Source of the DNA: Choanephora cucurbitarum
Taxonomy: Eukaryota; Mucoromycota; Mucoromycetes; Mucorales; Choanephoraceae
Direction of reading: 5' to 3'
Assembly: GCA_025331435.1 (NCBI GenBank)
Contig: JAIWNI010000004.1
Span: forward strand, 248,001-312,000
DNA: 64,000 nucleotides
Of the stretch, positions 48,751 through 59,384 are shown one piece after another. The notes under the pieces were generated by a model that was given only the letters and a program-made list of their open reading frames with translations, was not told the origin of the DNA and did no database searches. The position numbers were made by a program, and so were the translations under genes. The first letter of the stretch is position 1. Every line of letters begins with the position of its first letter.

Positions 48751-50219
48751 TGTCTACTGCACGACAGTATGCTAAATACATAACACCACCAGAAGCAGAG
48801 CGCCGTGATATTATTGAGCGAGCCCACCTTCTTGGTCATTTCGGTGTGAACGCTGTAGAGAAAGCGATTCATGCTGAGCAGCTTCACTGGACCAACTTGA
48901 GAAAAGACATTGAACGAGTTGTAAAGGACTGCACAGCTTGCCAACAACATGCAATACACAAAGTAGGCTATCATCTTCCTAGACATGTATTGGCTGACGG
49001 TGTCTTTGATCATATTGCTATTGATCTTGGCACATTTAACGTCATTTCGTCTAATGGAAACAACTGCTTATTATTAGTCGTGGATATGTTCTCGCGCTTT
49101 GTTATTTTAAGAACCATACCTGACAAAAACTCCTATACGACTGCTAAAGAGCTGCTTAGCATTTGGTGTTTATTTGGATTCAGTCGAATTATAAGTCATG
49201 ACAATGGATCAGAGTTTGTGAACGAAGTCTTAAAGCAACTGGCTGAAATGACTGGTGTTGAGCAAAGAGTTTCATTGCCTTATAATCCTGTAGGAAATTC
49301 TGTATGTGAGAGATATATCGGTGTGTGTAAACAATCCATTATCAAACCGGTAACAGCTGATGCTAAGGATCCTGAAAGTTGGGATTTGTATGTTGACATG
49401 GCTCAGTACGCTGTCAACGCTCAGTTCAGACACTTGCACAGTACACGTACATTCACGGCTATGTTCTTTAGACAGCCGAACCCACTGACTGATTTTACCA
49501 AAGTAGAACCCACTTTGTCATTCGAGAAATCTGAACACAAACGTATCAATGAGCAATTGAAACACGTTAAGGGAGTAGTCGTACCTGCTTTACATGAGCA
49601 CATCAAAGATCGTCAACAGACGGATCATCAGAAGCATCTAAAGTCTCATAGTATTTGTGTAGATAAGTATCCGCTCAATTCAAAGGTCATGATCGTTAAT
49701 GTAAACCGTAATGGCAAAACAGAGCCTCGTTATGTAGGTCCCTTCATCATCAAAGGTCGGGCTCGCAGTGGAGCTTATATCTTGGAGGACTTAACAGGCG
49801 CCTTACTGTTGAGAGATGTACCTACTCATCAAATCAAGACGATACAGGCAGGTGATCAGCGCACTCAATCTGAGCTGGCTGAAAAACATTACGAAATACA
49901 AGCAGTTGTCAACCATCGGGGTTCAGGCAAAAAGCTGGAATACTACGTTCACTGGCGTGGATACGATGATCAAGAAAAGTATAACACATGGGAACCAGTC
50001 TCATCCTTTGATTCCTTAGGACCAATTAATGAATACTGGGCTAGACGCAACGTTGCAAATGCAGTGGCCAACGATACAAAGTTGCCTGCAACTGTCAACA
50101 AGCGTAAGGACTACACTAGACTAGACGCAGTAACAAACGTTCTGCAGGTAGAGCAACAAGATCATAACATTAATAGACTTGTCTTTTTCTTGATTTTTTC
50201 CCAAAGAGGTTTTTTTTGA
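48750..50219 (+). CDS. Gypsy integrase with C-terminal chromodomain (open frame)
   Basis: An uninterrupted 489-residue frame. The zinc-binding HHCC module is in 'HLLGHFGVNAVEKAIHAEQL' and 'VVKDCTACQQH'. The catalytic DDE core has Asp in 'HIAIDLGTFN', Asp in 'SHDNGSEFVNE' and Glu in 'NPVGNSVCERYIGVCK'. A chromodomain near residues 370-430 reads 'YEIQAVVNHRGSGKKLEYYV' then 'HWRGYDDQEKYNTWEP', keeping the aromatic residues that recognise methylated histone tails. Chromovirus chromodomains steer integration to heterochromatin. The ATG at 48750 is only the first in frame; normally this would be part of a Pol polyprotein. Confidence 0.8.
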   Translation: MSTARQYAKYITPPEAERRDIIERAHLLGHFGVNAVEKAIHAEQLHWTNLRKDIERVVKDCTACQQHAIHKVGYHLPRHVLADGVFDHIAIDLGTFNVISSNGNNCLLLVVDMFSRFVILRTIPDKNSYTTAKELLSIWCLFGFSRIISHDNGSEFVNEVLKQLAEMTGVEQRVSLPYNPVGNSVCERYIGVCKQSIIKPVTADAKDPESWDLYVDMAQYAVNAQFRHLHSTRTFTAMFFRQPNPLTDFTKVEPTLSFEKSEHKRINEQLKHVKGVVVPALHEHIKDRQQTDHQKHLKSHSICVDKYPLNSKVMIVNVNRNGKTEPRYVGPFIIKGRARSGAYILEDLTGALLLRDVPTHQIKTIQAGDQRTQSELAEKHYEIQAVVNHRGSGKKLEYYVHWRGYDDQEKYNTWEPVSSFDSLGPINEYWARRNVANAVANDTKLPATVNKRKDYTRLDAVTNVLQVEQQDHNINRLVFFLIFSQRGFF

Positions 50220-50347
50220 CACAAGTTTTTTATTGACTCACTTATTAATGACAATCTTACTCTATAACTACCATACAACTGAAAGGCTAGCACATCTTTA
50301 TGATACAAAGATCTTAGTGATGATCTCATCTTGGCGGGGAGTAATTG

Positions 50348-50680
50348 TCGCATACAAGCCGACATGAGCAGTTACTCCTAGTTCTAATCACAGGTGTAAG
50401 CACAGACCAAAGGGGCACTTTGGGTCTATGCACGTACCTAGTTACGAACTATCCCTGTTCAGGGTCAGATGAATCATCACATAAATCAATATCTCATTCT
50501 TTAGGGTGTCTGTGCTTAAAGAATGAGATAGGCCAACATTCTCATTTTGATAAGGAGCCATCTAGTTTTATATAAATAAGAGAATAATTTGATACGAATA
50601 AAAAACAGCTTATTTTCGGTCTGATTGACTTTATTATTGTTATAAGTTATACCGTGAATATCACAAATTTTCACTATACA
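50348..50680 (+). promoter_or_regulatory. Possible 3' LTR of the gypsy element
   Basis: Begins with TGTCGC just after a G-rich tract and ends near TATACA. It contains a perfect 13-bp inverted repeat (50491-50503 with 50517-50529) and a TATA box (TATATAAATA, about 50569). No partner LTR is present, so the bounds are guesses. Confidence 0.3.
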
Positions 50681-50752
50681 AGCTTGTTTTCAAAACATGG
50701 AAACTGTAGCAACACTTGTCAAACCATGTTAAGCTGGTCAGTGCGTGTTAGT

Positions 50753-52144
50753 TGATGAAACAACACTTTGGTGCTGTGATATCCAAAGCTACAAACACAA
50801 TAAGTTGAATACCGTTAGCGTCGTTGTAGTCATATGAATACATAAGTTACCTCTATTATCTTGGATGAAATGTCTAAAATCTGTCACTGAGCTAGCCCAT
50901 GTGGTAACCGTCTAGAGTCTTTGCTGCTAAAATCCATTTTAACAACTACTAGCCTCGCAACAGAAAAGATCTTGGCAAAAAATGATATCACAGCGTACAG
51001 AGTGTGCCATAGTACCTAGACGCAAAATGGCTACAAGACTTCAAAGGATGGATCAAGGACTAATCCCTGCTTTACGCGAAGAGCAATTTAGCCCAACTAA
51101 AAAGTCGATGAAACAACACTCTGGTGCTGTGATATCCAAAGCTACAAACACAATAAGTTGAATACCGTTAGCGTCGTTGTAGTCATATGAATACATAAGT
51201 TACCTCTATTATCTTGGATGAAATGTCTAAAATCTGTCACTGAGCTAGCCCATGTGGTAACCGTCTAGAGTCTTTGCTGCTAAAATCCATTTTAACAACT
51301 ACTAGCCTCGCAACAGAAAAGATCTTGGCAAAAAATGATATCACAGCGTACAGAGTGTGCCATAGTACCTAGACGCAAAATGGCTACAAGACTTCAAAGG
51401 ATGGATCAAGGACTAATCCCTGCTTTACGCGAAGAGCAATTTAGCCCAACTAAAAAGTCGATGAAACAACACTCTGGTGCTGTGATATCCAAAGCTACAA
51501 ACACAATAAGTTGAATACCGTTAGCGTCGTTGTAGTCATATGAATACATAAGTTACCTCTATTATCTTGGATGAAATGTCTAAAATCTGTCACTGAGCTA
51601 GCCCATGTGGTAACCGTCTAGAGTCTTTGCTGCTAAAATCCATTTTAACAACTACTAGCCTCGCAACAGAAAAGATCTTGGCAAAAAATGATATCACAGC
51701 GTACAGAGTGTGCCATAGTACCTAGACGCAAAATGGCTACAAGACTTCAAAGGATGGATCAAGGACTAATCCCTGCTTTACGCGAAGAGCAATTTAGCCC
51801 AACTAAAAAGTCGATGAAACAACACTCTGGTGCTGTGATATCCAAAGCTACAAACACAATAAGTTGAATACCGTTAGCGTCGTTGTAGTCATATGAATAC
51901 ATAAGTTACCTCTATTATCTTGGATGAAATGTCTAAAATCTGTCACTGAGCTAGCCCATGTGGTAACCGTCTAGAGTCTTTGCTGCTAAAATCCATTTTA
52001 ACAACTACTAGCCTCGCAACAGAAAAGATCTTGGCAAAAAATGATATCACAGCGTACAGAGTGTGCCATAGTACCTAGACGCAAAATGGCTACAAGACTT
52101 CAAAGGATGGATCAAGGACTAATCCCTGCTTTACGCGAAGAGCA
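50753..52144 (+). repeat. 353-bp tandem repeat, about 3.9 copies
   Basis: Units start at 50751/50753, 51104, 51457 and 51810; the last breaks off at 52144. By eye the copies are nearly identical, with one clear substitution (TTTGG against CTCTGG context) near the start of copy 1. Across each unit junction runs a 59-residue open frame (MISQRTECAIVPRRKMATRL...), for example 50982-51161. The array lies between the gypsy remnant and the LINE. Confidence 0.95.
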
Positions 52145-52390
52145 TACGATTGGCAAATTACTTTGGCCAAATCATGGGATTGTTTGATTACCAGGATGCA
52201 AGCTTGATTCGATGAACCTTCAAGAATTCATTGTTAGCCACTGCTGACATCTATGCAATTTTTTATACAAGGTAGAGTAAGGAGAAATAGCATATATATG
52301 TAAAAATAAATTATAACTAGGTAGCTACAAGGAGGTTCAAGAAAAAAAAAGGCTAATTCTTGATACACGTATGATTTACACGTACGACTT

Positions 52391-53167
52391 TTGAAATCCC
52401 GAAAAATAACAACACCACCAGAGGTTTTTGTGCATGTAGCTCTTACCTTGTTGCATATTCCGGCCGAGGGAGAGTTATTACATGGATTACAGACATCGTT
52501 ACAGCATTACGGTACTGTTCATCAAATTAAAAAGTTTACATGTGAGGGCTTTTTCGATGGTAAAATCAGCTTTGTAATTGATACCCACTCGCCAGCCACC
52601 TCTACTGCTTCAGGCACGACTGTCCCGATTCAGGCCCTTAGTCGACAGCTGTATTTGAGTTTCTGGGACAAGCACGCCCCAGCATCATTTAAAGGTGCGG
52701 CACCTATTTGTTTTCATTGCTGTCAAGCTGGACATGTCCGACGAGAGTGTCCTAAACTACAGAATCAAAAATGCTATGGATGTGGTATGAAGGGCCACAC
52801 CAGACGCTTTTGCAAGCAAAAGCAGGATAAGTTACAAGAGGAGGTTGAGGATTCTGTATTGATCGCCGAGTATGAGAAGCTTAAGCAGAACCGAGAGGTC
52901 GGCGATAGAAGAGATCAGAGTACCGAAGGGCTTACCCAATCTTTTACAAGAGATGGGCCAGAGGCGTCTCAGTGGGCCCCAGATTCCGCAGCGGTCCACA
53001 TGCGAGGCATGGACGATGAGTCTCCTAGTTCAGAGGATATAGAGCTGCGGTATGAGGCGACCTTGAGTCAAGCAAATGATATGGATCTGGAGATACCAGA
53101 TTTGGAGCGGGGTACCACCAAGCCGGCGGAGGCATCAGTATCTCCTCTGTCTGCCCGTAGGGTGTAA
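52391..53167 (+). CDS. LINE ORF1, gag-like with two CCHC knuckles
   Basis: An open frame of about 258 residues from 52391. It starts without ATG and the frame can be followed back only to a TGA at 52361, so the true N-terminus is missing. The first 100 residues look like an RNA-binding (RRM-like) fold ('LHIPAEGELLHGLQTSLQHY'). Two C-x2-C-x4-H-x4-C zinc knuckles follow: 'CFHCCQAGHVRREC' and 'CYGCGMKGHTRRFC'. The acidic C-terminus has no domain. The stop TAA shares its last A with the ATG of ORF2 (TAATG at 53165-53169). Confidence 0.75.
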   Translation: MKSRKITTPPEVFVHVALTLLHIPAEGELLHGLQTSLQHYGTVHQIKKFTCEGFFDGKISFVIDTHSPATSTASGTTVPIQALSRQLYLSFWDKHAPASFKGAAPICFHCCQAGHVRRECPKLQNQKCYGCGMKGHTRRFCKQKQDKLQEEVEDSVLIAEYEKLKQNREVGDRRDQSTEGLTQSFTRDGPEASQWAPDSAAVHMRGMDDESPSSEDIELRYEATLSQANDMDLEIPDLERGTTKPAEASVSPLSARRV

Positions 53168-56100
53168 TGAATAAGTCTTCCCTTCGTATTGGCACTTTGA
53201 ATGTTCGCAGTATATTCAAAGATGCTCATCCTCAACTGCGACAACATTTTCTCACTCATTTAAAATCACGTTCATTACATCTTGACATTTTGTGTATACA
53301 AGATGTTCTCCCTTCACAAGCTGCTGCTTTTACCGACTCCCACTTATCTACGTTTCGTACCTTCCTTTTTCCTAACTCGTCTACCCATGTTAATTGGCAC
53401 ACAGCCGTTATTTGTCCCAACCCTCTGCTTTCAATCAAAGAGGCGAGGGACTTCGTCGATGGCCGCTGCTCATTAATCTCTATTCACGACCATCAAGATA
53501 GCTTGATTTGTTCCATTCTCAATTTGTATATCCCTCCTGCGCTCAATGAGCGACAATTGTTTTTTGATACTTTGATGTCGGAAGTTCCACTATTCTCTCC
53601 ATCGTCTGATCTACTGTCTCCTACATTTCTTCTGGGGGATTTCAATACCGATATGACTGATCGTACCTTTTGTGGTCACCCATTGGTGTCGCCTTGGATG
53701 GATTGGCTTCAAGCCCGCTACTCAAATTGCTTCCCTGAGGGACTCCCGACCTTCACGAGTAGTGCCAACAGCTCTATCCGTACGACTATAGACTATGTCT
53801 ACGTTCTGTCCTCAGAGTCTGCCAAAATTAGTAACCAACAAATTCACCATCTTCCGTCTTCATGGACAGATCATAGTCTTTTGTCCTTTGACCTAGCCTT
53901 AAATAATGTGAATATTGGTCCTAGCTCGTGGCGTTTTAATCCCTTATTACTTCAGGACAAACGCTTTTGTCGTCTCTTAGACCAGAGCGTTGTCACTTTT
54001 TTTGAATCTCTGGATCTTCCTCGCCTGAATATCACCCCGCCTGCTCCGCACCTTCCGAATGAAACTGAGACATTAAGACCTCCTCCTACTTCTGGCGAGA
54101 TCGGTCTGCGTCGAGAAACATGGGAGTGTCTGAAGAGGCTTTTACGTCAGGTCGCCCAAACCGCCACTCGCCTATCTTCTTCCCGAGCTAAGCATAGCGC
54201 GACTCGCTTACAGCAACAGAGGCTAGAATTGTTACGTCAGCTATCTACCGCATCAGATATCACCATCCAAATTGGTCTTCAACATCAGCTTACGCAGTTA
54301 AATTCCCAGATTGAACAGCTTCTGGAGAAAGAGACAGCTCAGTACCGGTTACGAACAGCAACCAGAAGGCATGAGACAGGAGAGCGAAATAATAAATATT
54401 TCTTTCGTACACTGAAGGCTCGCCATAACTCGCAGACCATCCATGGCCTTCGTGACTCTTTCACAGAGAGCTACGCCAGGATATTGATGGGATGCTAAGG
54501 GAGGCTACTTTGTTTTACACCGTCTTGTATAGTCCTAATCCGATAGCACAGGAAACAGTTGATACTCTTTTGGCTACTATCCCGTCAAATGTCGGTCTCA
54601 CCGTCACCGAACAAAATCAGCTGGTAGACTCACCCACAATAGATGAATTGCAGTCCCTACTTCAACATGCACCTTCGGGTAAAAGTCCAGGACTCGATGG
54701 TTTGCCTTTTGAGTTGTATCGGTATTTAGCTTCTCAACATACATTGTTCCTTCATTTGTTACTAGCCATTCTCCGTGATGCTTTCTCTGGTTATCTGCCG
54801 GCCTCATGGCAATATACTCGGATGGTTCTCTTGTACAAGAAAGGTGATCCTACTACTCTGAACAACTGGCGTCCATTGTCCCTCATCAATGTTGATGCTA
54901 AGATCTTCACTAAGCTTATTGCGAACCAACTGAATCTAGTCCTCCCTGATCTCATCAATCCGTACCAGACAGGTTTTCTGCCTGAACGGCTGATTTCTGA
55001 TACTGGATGGATTAACCATACATTGATGTCTACTCTACGAGCTTCTGAATCTTCAGGTGACCAGGTTGCCGTCCTTCTTGACGCAGAGAAAGCATATGAC
55101 CGCGTACATCTAGGTTACCTTCTTCAAGTGCTCCATCGGTTTGGCATCCCACCTGTGTTGATACGCTGTCTTTCTGAGCTCTTCTTTCAGATGCAGATCC
55201 GCATCTCTATCAACGGTTGGATGAGCTCTCCAGTTCAGCAACACCGTGGTCTTCGACAAGGTGATCCTCTCTCGCCTTTACTATTCAATTTGGCCTATGA
55301 GCCATTGCTGCGATTTCTCTTGTCTAGTCCCGCCTTTCAGGGCATCAATGTCCCTGTCGTCAATCCTTCTCGTCGACGTTTAGCTACTCCTCTAGATGCT
55401 CCCCGTCGCTTAACAACGGTGGCTCCTCTGAGGCTACTGGCCTATGCAGACGATCTGGAGATCTTTTTGTCCTCCTCAGACGAATGGCCTTCTCTCTTGA
55501 GTGCGCTGCATCTGTACTCCCAGGCTTCAAACGCTAAGACTAATATCAGCAAAACCACAATCGTATCGCTGAGTGGAGCTAGTTCGGCCGTTTGGCAGTC
55601 CATATGTGCCTCAACAGGCATTGCGTGGCATGATGCTACCTCTTCCTCTGCAATCACTCTCCTTGGATACCCACTGTATTCAAGCATGTCTCAATTGGAT
55701 GACTTCTTAGACAAATCGCGTCGTAAACTGTTGTCCATCTCAGAACATATCAGATCACGTCGTCTTTCCGTGAGAGGTCTTTCTGTAGTGATTAATAGTC
55801 TAGTTTTGAGCCGCCTATGGCACCTCATGAGAGTGATTGTCCTGCCGGGGCCTTGGTTGTCTCAGATTCAGACTATGATTCGTGCTCTTGCTCTTCCTTT
55901 CTGGCCCAAACCCAGTTGGCAAGCTATATGTCGGTCTCGTCGCGAGGGGGGATTGGGTATTATTGACTTCAAGGATCAAGCCTTGGCTCTTCATCTGATC
56001 TTTCTTAAACGCTTGTATAGTGATCCTCAGGCTACTGACTTTCTAACTCCTTGGCTTCTCCGTTACATCCAGGTGAATACCGGACATGTCTCTTTCCTCC

Positions 56101-57158
56101 CTGTCTTGTTAGCACCCAAACTGTTTCGACCTTTCTTTCGGAAGATTTCCCCAGTCCTCCACCTGCTAAGTTTGATTGAGCGCCGACCGCCCTTAAGTGT
56201 TTCCTCCTCATGACCAGTACACTGGATGCTCGATACCCCGTTGGTCATTCTGCTTCAACCGGATCCGGCTTCTTCACTTCCTATACCAAGAATGCCCTCA
56301 CATTACCTCCTTAAGGATCTGCTCTGTTACAACGCTACAAACATGATTTTGTCTTCGAGTCGAGCCTAAATTGGTACTTCTCGTCCATTATTACTTCGAC
56401 TTTTTGACACTCTGTTCCTGTCGCATCGAGATGCTGCGTTTTCTTGTGTTCTTCACCCGACCATATTCGGATACTGCCGTTTTGTGGAGCCTGGACCTGA
56501 GATACCGGTGACAACCTCCTTGCCTACATTCTCATCCTACCTTCCGTCCCTTGAAGAGTGGACTGTGCGGGATGGTCGATGGGGTCCCACAGTGGCTTTG
56601 GACACATCGTTGCGAGGCATACGTGAGTTTTGGCAGCTCAAGAAGGATAGCATACGTACCTCGGTGCCGTATATAGTACCTTCGCCACTTCGGCTATCTA
56701 ACGCCTGATGGAAATGTTTTTGGTCGCTCCGCTTACCACAGAAGGCTTTTAATCCTTGGTGGCGCCTCTTACATGGAAGCATTGGCACAGCCGAGAGGCT
56801 GCATTCTTGGGGGGCTACTAGTATCTCTTCTCCTCTTTGTCTCTTTTGTGTTGCCTCAGTGGAGACTTTGTATCATTTCTTTGTGGACTGTCCCTTTGAA
56901 TGGGGGTATTGGCAACAGATACTGGCGTACACTGGCCTGACCACTGCTTTCCAGTCTCCTATGACTGTATGGACTGCTTTGATATCACTGTCGGATGTTC
57001 AGTTTGATCCCTGGCCGCCCCAAAAACTTCTGATTCTGGGGGTTTGTCTTAGTGCTCTCTGGCGTTACCATTACTACTGTGTGTTTGAACAGCAAGTCTG
57101 GCAACCCTCAGTGGCTTTTGAATTTTTCTTGGTGGATCTTCCACTGGTGCATAACTAA
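53167..57158 (+). pseudogene. LINE ORF2 endonuclease/reverse transcriptase, broken
   Basis: The N-terminal part (53167-54498) is an AP-like endonuclease: 'IGTLNVRSIFK', 'LGDFNTDMT', 'TTIDYVYVLS' and 'SWTDHSLLSFD'. The reverse transcriptase (54470-56213) has 'SGKSPGLDGLPFELY', 'NNWRPLSLINVDAKIFTKLI', 'LLDAEKAYDRV', 'GLRQGDPLSPLLFNLAYEPL' and catalytic 'LLAYADDLEIFLSS'. A zinc finger near the end reads 'CLFCVASVETLYHFFVDCPF'. Breaks: a frameshift at about 54455-54490 between endonuclease and RT, and three in-frame stops (TGA 56211, TAA 56367, TGA 56706). After each stop the same frame continues with family-like sequence to 57158. Confidence 0.85.
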
Positions 57159-57265
57159 ATTTTATTGTTATAACTCAGTTTAAATAAAGTTTACACTTAA
57201 TACAAAAAAAAAACGAGCATGAGAGCACCAAATACTATTTTTCTCTTCTTTTATAAACTTCAAAG

Positions 57266-59206
57266 ATGAAAACAAGAAAGCGTACCAGAACCCCTTTATG
57301 GTTATTAGCCCAACGTTCAAACATTCAAATCACAGAAAAGTTGAAATCGTTTGTTTAGGGACGCCGAAATTTGGTTATATCAAAATTACAGAAATGAGAA
57401 CGGTTTACCTCAGTTCTTTAAAGAAGGCGCGTACACTTTCAATATGAAAGCAGATGCGGAGGATGACTACATATTTGCAGTAAACCAAGCTTCAAAAGAC
57501 CATGCTGATTTGGAGTATCATGCATGGGCAAAAAATATGCAGTTAAATGAATATCGGGTAAACTACCTCAAGGAATATCCTTAAATCATATCATTTGTTG
57601 TTGATATTAAATTTCGTTTAATTACAAGGCCTTATATATTGCAACTTCTAACGAATATTGGCGATGGCTAGCCGAGACTGAAATGAAAGATGCAAGTAGA
57701 GACAAAGCTGCTGGTATGAGTATAAGTCCAAGTGCCACTATCAGAAGTCCAATCAAGAAGCCTAAAATCAATGTAATGAGAGATTATTATTAATCAGTCA
57801 TTAATCATTCTTACCTTTTATCTTTCTTTATAGTTTGTATCCAAAGATGCCTTTTTTATTGACGGATACAAAGAATCTTTTGGAACCATTGTTGGACGAT
57901 ATGTAAGAAGTTACGTATCCAAAGACAATAAAAGCAGCTACTTTAAGACGTAAGAATTGTTTTCTGAGCAACAAATTTCACTTGCTGACACGATCAGTTT
58001 ACAGATTAGGCATGAACAACATTATTGACATCTCAGATGACACAGAAGGTTCACACCTTGCAGAGCTTGATGGAGAAAGCCAAAGACGCCTTTTACATTT
58101 ATTAAGCAGCAGCCAAACAGAACAAGAAATCGACCAGTATAACTGTCATCATTTTGAAAGAATCATTAAAAAAGTGAGTAGGTTGTGTTTTATAAAGTGA
58201 TGCGTTATTCTTAATTTTTTTTTTAGTTCAACAATGTGGAAGATAATGGTAAATTCTTGAACAAGGTCATCAAAGAGATAGATGAGGCGCCAACAGCAGA
58301 TAAAGTAGTGAAGAGAGTTTACTCCCAAATGTAAGCTGTTTTGTATTCATAATTACATTTTCACTTACTAATTCTTAGTGTAGTCTCGAGTCTATGCTTT
58401 ACGATAACTACTTATATGAAACTGAGGACGGAAGCAGTGAGGCCGATTTCATAATAAAGATTTATGGTCCCATAATGGAGAACGTTTTCCGCGGGAGTGG
58501 ATGCCGATTGATCTGGTATGTTTTTTTTTTCTGAAAATAATTCTTATCTTACTTATTTACTCTGATAGGGGAGATACCAAGAGTCCTTCTTGTTTAAAGC
58601 AATCAAACGAGTCAAAGCTTGATCTGAGAATAATATCACGATGCACAAAAACTGCAGATCTTGCTCTGTCCGAGTTTGCAAAGAAAGCGGCACCATGGAA
58701 ATATTATCATGACAAGAAGAAGGCAGTAATTGTAAGCTTGATACACCTGAAGGAGCATATCAAAAATGGCAGCCTGAACCTGGAGGAGGCAAAAAGTGTT
58801 ATGGTCCCATTTGTCTTATTTGAAGGATTGGAATCGGATATCTATATAATCAGACTTATCTCAGAAGATTGGACTGTAGTGGAAAAGTTGAAAGGCATTG
58901 ACGTGCCCTCTTGCGTGCAAGAAGTGAAGGACGGAAAAATTCAAAATTATTTGCAAAATCTGAAAGGTTTCAAGGTTTGTATACTCGCTAGATGTATCCC
59001 TTGTTTGTGTACTGACTAAAGCTCTTTCAACTTAGGATATGTGTCTTGCACTGAAAAATAAATTACAGAAGAACAGGCAAACTACAAGAGGCATGCGCAG
59101 AATAAACAAGAAACAGCCCATCGTCCAAAAGCTGCTGCAAAAAGCTATTTGGGTTGACCCATTCACTGACACTAGCGAGGAGGAAGAAGACGACGACGAT
59201 CAATGA
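57266..59206 (+). CDS. Uncharacterised nine-exon gene next to the LINE
   Basis: Predicted exons 57266..57300, 57359..57557, 57629..57772, 57834..57949, 58005..58173, 58227..58330, 58384..58515, 58569..58974 and 59036..59206 give 491 residues with every junction in frame. No catalytic motif is recognised. Recognisable stretches are 'DAEIWLYQNYRNENGLPQFF', 'ESMLYDNYLYETEDG', 'IYGPIMENVFRGSGCRLIWG' and 'KKAAPWKYYHDKKKAVIVS'. The C-terminus is basic and then acidic (EEEEDDDDQ). I think this belongs to an expanded, unannotated protein family of Mucorales, but that is from memory of similar sequences, not proof. The ATG is 53 nt past the LINE poly(A), so its promoter must lie in or across the LINE. 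Confidence 0.65.
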
Positions 59207-59384
59207 TTATTCTTTCGTGTATATAGCGTTCTGGCTTCCCAGATCCATTTAATACCTGTCATACCATTATACACTGTAAAAAAATTAAAGGTTCTTAAAA
59301 GGTCTTTTGAGGGTCCGAAGAAATCTTCTCCATCAGGTTTTTTTTGCATAATCGCAAGCTTTCTGAGAGTTAATTTTCACCTTT

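Larger units (their letters stand above)
47040..50690 (+). mobile_element. Ty3/gypsy chromovirus, 5'-truncated
   Basis: Order of parts: a fragment upstream of reverse transcriptase, reverse transcriptase, RNase H, integrase, chromodomain. No gag, protease or 5' LTR is present. The order RT-RH-IN places it in Ty3/gypsy, and the C-terminal chromodomain in the chromoviruses. A 3' LTR may occupy about 50348-50680: it follows a G-rich stretch (GGCGGGGAG), contains a 13-bp hairpin and a TATATAAATA box, but no second copy exists here to prove it. Confidence 0.75.
52391..57213 (+). mobile_element. LINE (non-LTR retrotransposon) with two ORFs and 3' poly(A)
   Basis: ORF1 with zinc knuckles, then ORF2 with AP-endonuclease, reverse transcriptase and a C-terminal zinc finger, then a short poly(A) at about 57203-57212. 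This organisation matches the RNase-H-less, APE-type LINEs abundant in Mucorales, such as the Grem-LINE1 group described from Mucor centromeric regions. The 5' end appears truncated or altered (no ATG for ORF1). Target-site duplications could not be fixed. Confidence 0.85.

Noticed and set aside
50345..50575. 76-residue frame in the putative LTR
   Set aside because: No homology is seen and it overlaps the hairpin and TATA box expected of a regulatory region.
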